The position numbers were made by a program, and so were the translations under genes. From Oscillibacter hominis (GTDB taxonomy: Bacteria; Bacillota; Clostridia; Oscillospirales; Oscillospiraceae), in NCBI RefSeq assembly GCF_014334055.1, contig NZ_CP060490.1, positions 558,001 to 622,000 of the forward strand: DNA of 64,000 bases, in the 5' to 3' direction. Positions 60,764 to 64,000 of this stretch are shown here, one piece after another. Under the pieces are notes generated by a model that was not told where the DNA came from, ran no database searches, and saw only the letters and a list, made by a program, of their open reading frames with translations. Numbering within the stretch: the first letter of the stretch is position 1; each line of letters starts with the position of its first letter.

Positions 60764-61047
60764 GAATGGGCGGCAGGGAGTAAAGTTATGCGGTTCGCCC
60801 AAATTGGATCGGTGGACGCGGTGCACTTTGGGCAGGATGCCGTCCGGGACAGCTTTGACGTGCAGCATGCCGGAGGTGTGTGGTGAACACGGACACTGGA
60901 ATTCCGCTTCAGTTAGCGGAATGCGGAGCCAAAGTCTGTCTTGAGGAAAAGGCGGCGTGTGTGCAGCTCGCGGCGCTGCCGGTGATCCCCATTCCCATCT
61001 GCTTTAAAACCGGTCAGAAATAAACTTGTTTTCCTGCGGCAATCCGG
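60764..61047. other. Intergenic region with two possible small ORFs
   Basis: No long gene. A 32-codon frame (60788-60886, plus; GGGAG upstream) overlaps a 46-codon GTG frame (60883-61023) at GTGA, as in translational coupling. Neither matches a known family, and both may be chance. Confidence 0.35.
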
Positions 61048-61075
61048 TTGCAATATTTGGAAAACTTGTTATACT
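61048..61075 (+). promoter_or_regulatory. Promoter of the cohesin-like protein gene
   Basis: TTGCAA (61048-61053) and TATACT (61070-61075) are 16 bp apart, with TG in the extended -10. Confidence 0.68.
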
Positions 61076-61212
61076 GAATCTGATATACGATATTGCCCGT
61101 GTATGCGAAAGGTTTCTTGAGAAGGACGCTTTTTCCCAAAAAGCGGGTCAGCCTATTTAGGATGGCCTGATACCCTCTGAAAGCCGGGCAGTGTGAAAGA
61201 GGAGGAATTGGT

Positions 61213-62358
61213 TTGAGAAAGAAAATCACCGCGCTGCTGCTGGCGCTGTGCCTGTGCCTGCCCTGGGGGGCGGCGGTTGCCGCGGAGCCGGGCGGCAGGG
61301 CCGTCTTTGAAGCGGGCGAAGCGGATGCCAAGGGCTGCTTTGATGTGACGCTGAGGCTGTACGATGTGCGCTTCAACGTGTTTTCCTTTTCCCTGCGCTA
61401 CGATCCGGATACCGTCCGCGCGGTGGATGAAACCGGTGCGGCCGTAAGCGGGTTTGACGGGTTCGGCGAGAAAGCGGACGCTTCCTGGCTCTCCGCCATC
61501 GGAACCAGCCTGGACACCGGGTCGGGCCGTGTGGAGGTCACAGGTTATGTCAACCCGGGCCAGTCCTTTACAACTGATGGGAAAGAGGCGGTTGCCGGCG
61601 TGGCCAATGTGGGAGCCTCCGGCGTGGAGGTATTTACCTTCCATTTCCAGAGAACGGGCACAAAGCCGGTGTCCATTGCCCTGGAACCTACGGACGAGCT
61701 GCCCGCCGGCGGTTCCATCCTGGATGCGGGCTACTCCTGCGCGGCCACCTATGAGGTCAAGCTGCCCACTGAGCTTGGCACCGGCGGCAGCGTGACGGAT
61801 GAGGGGACCGCCGGTGAGGGGACCGCCGGTTCCGACCCAGGCACCATCACGGTGAAACCCGCCCTTACAGCGGACGAGCTGGTGCAAAACAGCATTTTCC
61901 TCCAGATCGGCAACCGGGCCGCGGTGGTGAACGGCAGCGTGACGGCCATCTATCCCGGAGAGCCGGACGTCTACGCCTATATCAACGGCGCGGGCCGCAC
62001 CATGGTTCCGGTCCGGTTTGTGGCGGAGCGTCTGGGCGCCACGGTGGAGTGGGATCATGGCGTGGTGGAGGTCCGCACGGAGGATACGGTAATCCGGCTG
62101 CCCGTGGGCAGCAAGGAGTACACAGTCAACGGCGTCGCCAGGACCATGGATACGGCCACCATCCGGCCGTCCCACGGCCGTACGATGGTGCCCATCCGGT
62201 TTGTGGCCGAGGGGCTGGGGTATGAGGTGGAGTATGACACCACCTACCACATGGCGATCATCTCCAGCAGGAGCTGGACCATGGGCGGCGGGACGGAGAA
62301 CACCGCCCTCAGCCAGGCCAACGGCCTGCTGGTGCTCTACGGCGGATTTGTGATGTAA
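61213..62358 (+). CDS. Exported protein with cohesin-like and stalk domains
   Basis: A 381-residue protein: signal peptide (1-24, ending AVA), a cohesin-like beta-sandwich (about 28-175, FSFSLRYDPDTVRAVDETG), a Gly/Thr-rich linker with a repeat of EGTAG (about 190-215), and a copper-amine-oxidase-N-like stalk (about 225-355) with two GRTMVP(V/I)RFVAE motifs. The cohesin-like fold may bind dockerins, for which a candidate follows immediately. The start is TTG; GAGGAGGAA lies upstream. It is read with the dockerin gene (12-base gap), so an operon is likely. Confidence 0.82.
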   Translation: MRKKITALLLALCLCLPWGAAVAAEPGGRAVFEAGEADAKGCFDVTLRLYDVRFNVFSFSLRYDPDTVRAVDETGAAVSGFDGFGEKADASWLSAIGTSLDTGSGRVEVTGYVNPGQSFTTDGKEAVAGVANVGASGVEVFTFHFQRTGTKPVSIALEPTDELPAGGSILDAGYSCAATYEVKLPTELGTGGSVTDEGTAGEGTAGSDPGTITVKPALTADELVQNSIFLQIGNRAAVVNGSVTAIYPGEPDVYAYINGAGRTMVPVRFVAERLGATVEWDHGVVEVRTEDTVIRLPVGSKEYTVNGVARTMDTATIRPSHGRTMVPIRFVAEGLGYEVEYDTTYHMAIISSRSWTMGGGTENTALSQANGLLVLYGGFVM

Positions 62359-62370
62359 GGAGGAAGCGTG

Positions 62371-63168
62371 ATGAGAAACAAGATGATGAGGGCGGCGCTC
62401 TGCGCGGCGCTGACGGTATTGGCTCTGACCTGCGTGGCGTTTGCGGCGACCGATGGGTATACGGCGGATCGGAGCGGCACCGTGGACTACAACGCCAATA
62501 CCGGCAAGTACACAGCCAGCTATGGCAGCGCTGAGGCCGGGCAGGAGGTGGTACTGCTGGTGGTCAGCGGGACGGAGAGCAGCTATGCCATCAGCGAGAA
62601 GACCATCATGTACATTGACCAGAAAACGGTGGCCGGCGACGGGAGCGTTTCTTTTGAGTTCATTCCCAAGAGCACTCCGGATTCCCTGGTGCTGTTGGGT
62701 GTGGCCGGCGCGTCGGAGCCCGTGCTGTTGGGCACGGTGGTGGGCCAAGGTGTCACTGTCAGCGGAACGGTAAAATATCAAGGAACTTATTCTACTGCCA
62801 CGGTTGCGTTGAAAAACAAATCCACGGGTGAAGTGCTCTATGAAACTGCTACGGATAAATCTGGAGCTTATACATTTAATTCTGTGGCAGTTGGCGAATA
62901 CAATTTGTATATAACAAAGCAAAGTTATCTTACATATACGAAAGCAATTATGGTAGATGATGAATGTGTATTGCCTACTGTAGATATCAGTAAACTTGCG
63001 GGAGACATTGTTGTAAATGGAAAGATCAATACTACAGATTTGTCTTATTTGATCCGAAACTTTAATGGCATAGATGAGATTTCTGATTTAAATGGAAGCG
63101 GTAAAGTCAACAGCGCAGATCTATCTGCTTTGTTGGGCAGTTTTAATGCGTCAAATTATGTTGGTTGA
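62371..63168 (+). CDS. Exported protein with C-terminal dockerin-like repeats, mosaic gene
   Basis: A 265-residue protein: signal peptide (1-22), a domain of unknown type (25-130), a carboxypeptidase-regulatory-like (Cna-B) segment (about 130-195), and a pair of EF-hand-like dockerin repeats (about 205-260) with VNGKINTTDLSYLI and DLNGSGKVNSADLSAL. Dockerins bind calcium and dock onto cohesins. From about base 62770, residue 133, the codon use turns from GC-rich to AT-rich and stays so to the end, unlike the first half, so the gene looks like a recombinant. I choose ATG 62371 over the GTG just before it. Confidence 0.82.
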   Translation: MRNKMMRAALCAALTVLALTCVAFAATDGYTADRSGTVDYNANTGKYTASYGSAEAGQEVVLLVVSGTESSYAISEKTIMYIDQKTVAGDGSVSFEFIPKSTPDSLVLLGVAGASEPVLLGTVVGQGVTVSGTVKYQGTYSTATVALKNKSTGEVLYETATDKSGAYTFNSVAVGEYNLYITKQSYLTYTKAIMVDDECVLPTVDISKLAGDIVVNGKINTTDLSYLIRNFNGIDEISDLNGSGKVNSADLSALLGSFNASNYVG

Positions 63169-63838
63169 TATGGGGGGAAAATCGTGATAAAGAAGTTCAA
63201 ATCAGTTTTAGCAAGCATTTTAGCTTTGTGCATGATGCTTGGAATGGTACCGGTTGCCTATGGAGCCGATACTGGTATCTTCTCAATTGAACAAGAGGAA
63301 ACAGCAGTTGCTGGAGTCTCTAAATTAACTGTATTTGTTCAAGCAGATGTTCAAAATGCTGATACAATGGATGTTATGCTTTCCTACGACAATACGGTGA
63401 TCGTCCCTATCGTAGAAAGTAATTTAACTGAAGAAATTACAATTGTATCCGGAAATAAGGAAGAAAACCGATGCTTCAAGGTAGTCAACAGCAAATTAAG
63501 CGCCGTTGGATACGAGTGGGCGATTTCTGGTAACAGAACTGCATTCAACTGCGCGTTGATGACTGGAAGCGTTTTAGAAGGAACAGATTTGAGTAATAAG
63601 CAGGCAGTCTTTGAATTTTATTTCAAGACTGTAGAAGGGAAATCCCCCAATAAACAGACGTTCCGAATTGAAAGTGCACCCTCAGATTTACTGACTACAT
63701 TGCAGCCATCTGTAGAAGAAGCTGCACCACTTAAAATTACAGACCTCGATGGAAACCTATATACTTTTGGTGGAACTAATGAAGCAAATGCTTTGAGCAG
63801 TGGTACCTTAAAGGCAAGCCTCTCTTATACCGGAGATG
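62770..63838. other. AT-rich recombinant tract across two genes
   Basis: From about 62770 the sequence changes from GC-rich to AT-rich within a few codons, and returns to GC-rich near 63840. The tract covers the second half of the dockerin gene, the gap, and the first 218 or so codons of the next gene. Reading frames stay open across both edges, which suggests homologous replacement rather than decay. Confidence 0.65.
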
Positions 63839-64000
63839 ACGTTGCCGTGCCCCTCTCCACCCCCACAGTGACCCTCTCCGCCGTCAGCGGCGGCGCGGGC
63901 GGGCTGAGCGCGGTAATTATGCATGCTGAAAACGGCGATCTGGTTTCCGGCTACGAAATCAAGGTCTATGACAGCAAAGGAGCCCTTGTCGACACGTTTC
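63184..64000 (+). CDS. Exported protein with cohesin-like domain (cut by window end)
   Basis: The frame opens at GTG 63184, with GGGGGG upstream, and stays open to the window edge (272 codons). It has a signal peptide (1-27, ending AYG) and a cohesin-like strand pattern (about 40-200: LTVFVQADVQNADTMDVMLSYDNTV, AVFEFYFKTVEG). From residue 219 the style changes to GC-rich and a new domain begins (LSTPTVTLSAVSGGAGG). The 5' part lies in the AT-rich tract. The gene may encode another scaffold-type surface protein; its end is not visible. Confidence 0.78.
   Translation, partial: MIKKFKSVLASILALCMMLGMVPVAYGADTGIFSIEQEETAVAGVSKLTVFVQADVQNADTMDVMLSYDNTVIVPIVESNLTEEITIVSGNKEENRCFKVVNSKLSAVGYEWAISGNRTAFNCALMTGSVLEGTDLSNKQAVFEFYFKTVEGKSPNKQTFRIESAPSDLLTTLQPSVEEAAPLKITDLDGNLYTFGGTNEANALSSGTLKASLSYTGDDVAVPLSTPTVTLSAVSGGAGGLSAVIMHAENGDLVSGYEIKVYDSKGALVDTF

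Noticed and set aside
61076..61212. c-di-GMP or other riboswitch in the cohesin gene leader
   Set aside because: The leader folds locally but lacks the conserved bases of known c-di-GMP aptamers.
61153..62922. 589-codon minus-strand open frame under the cohesin and dockerin genes
   Set aside because: Antisense frame with histidine/glycine-rich translation typical of shadows; it lacks start context.
1..64000. CRISPR array
   Set aside because: No series of regularly spaced direct repeats of CRISPR length was seen anywhere in the window.

Overview
The window looks like a chromosomal segment of a GC-rich, spore-forming member of the Clostridia, most likely in or near the Oscillospiraceae (inference). 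The sequence supports this with spoVAD/spoVAE, an alpha/beta SASP gene, a SleB-type hydrolase, S-layer homology (SLH) domains, split glycine dehydrogenase genes (gcvPA/gcvPB), strong purine-rich ribosome binding sites and many U-tailed hairpins. No part is plasmid- or phage-like apart from one degenerate integrated element.

Layout, left to right. (1) 1-6.4 kb: the end of a homocysteine methyltransferase gene faces a minus-strand glycine-cleavage operon, gcvT-gcvH-gcvPA-gcvPB-glyA, controlled by a single-aptamer glycine riboswitch with a terminator platform. (2) 6.4-12 kb: 5-formyl-THF cyclo-ligase and dinB, an LTA-synthase-like sulfatase with an SRPBCC protein, and ribU under an FMN riboswitch. 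(3) 12-14.7 kb: a small XRE regulator divergent from a YpsA/SLOG gene, then a tyrosine recombinase next to a 260-bp segment bounded by perfect 18-bp inverted repeats. That segment carries a good sigma-A-type promoter currently pointing away from a small ORF, which looks like a phase-variable promoter switch. (4) 14.7-20.5 kb: spoVAD-spoVAE, a coupled trio (zinc-ribbon protein, NhaC antiporter, CDF exporter), an ArsC-fold protein lacking its usual cysteine, and a sirtuin. (5) 20.7-21.1 kb: three tRNA-Leu genes behind a consensus promoter. (6) 21.6-29 kb: a hybrid sensor kinase with two solute-binding domains, then a BceRS-BceAB-type regulator/kinase/ABC module.

(7) 29.0-41.2 kb: a 12.2-kb integrated element. 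It sits in the 4-nt loop of what was one bidirectional terminator hairpin between two convergent host genes. Both half-hairpins remain at the ends, and the inner flanks rebuild an imperfect palindrome with the same AGA core, as expected of attB and attP of a large serine recombinase. Its recombinase gene is a pseudogene, so the element is probably trapped. Cargo is a YibE/F-type membrane protein, a 2503-residue SLH-anchored protein joining a GH97 glycosidase to a purple-acid-phosphatase-like domain, and a small membrane protein amid many terminator hairpins.

(8) 41.2-49 kb: housekeeping and sporulation genes (TIGR04255 protein, SleB hydrolase, adenine deaminase, flavin reductase-rubredoxin, adenine phosphoribosyltransferase family, glutamate dehydrogenase, SASP). 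(9) 49-55.5 kb: a 2091-residue exported repeat protein. (10) 55.7-60.7 kb: a second regulator/kinase/ABC module whose ABC genes are preceded by the same near-palindrome found in the first module. (11) 61.2-64 kb: an exported cohesin/dockerin-like cluster in which an AT-rich tract of about 1.1 kb crosses a gene boundary, suggesting allelic replacement.

All statements come from reading the sequence. Family names rest on recognised motifs and domain order; no database search was run.
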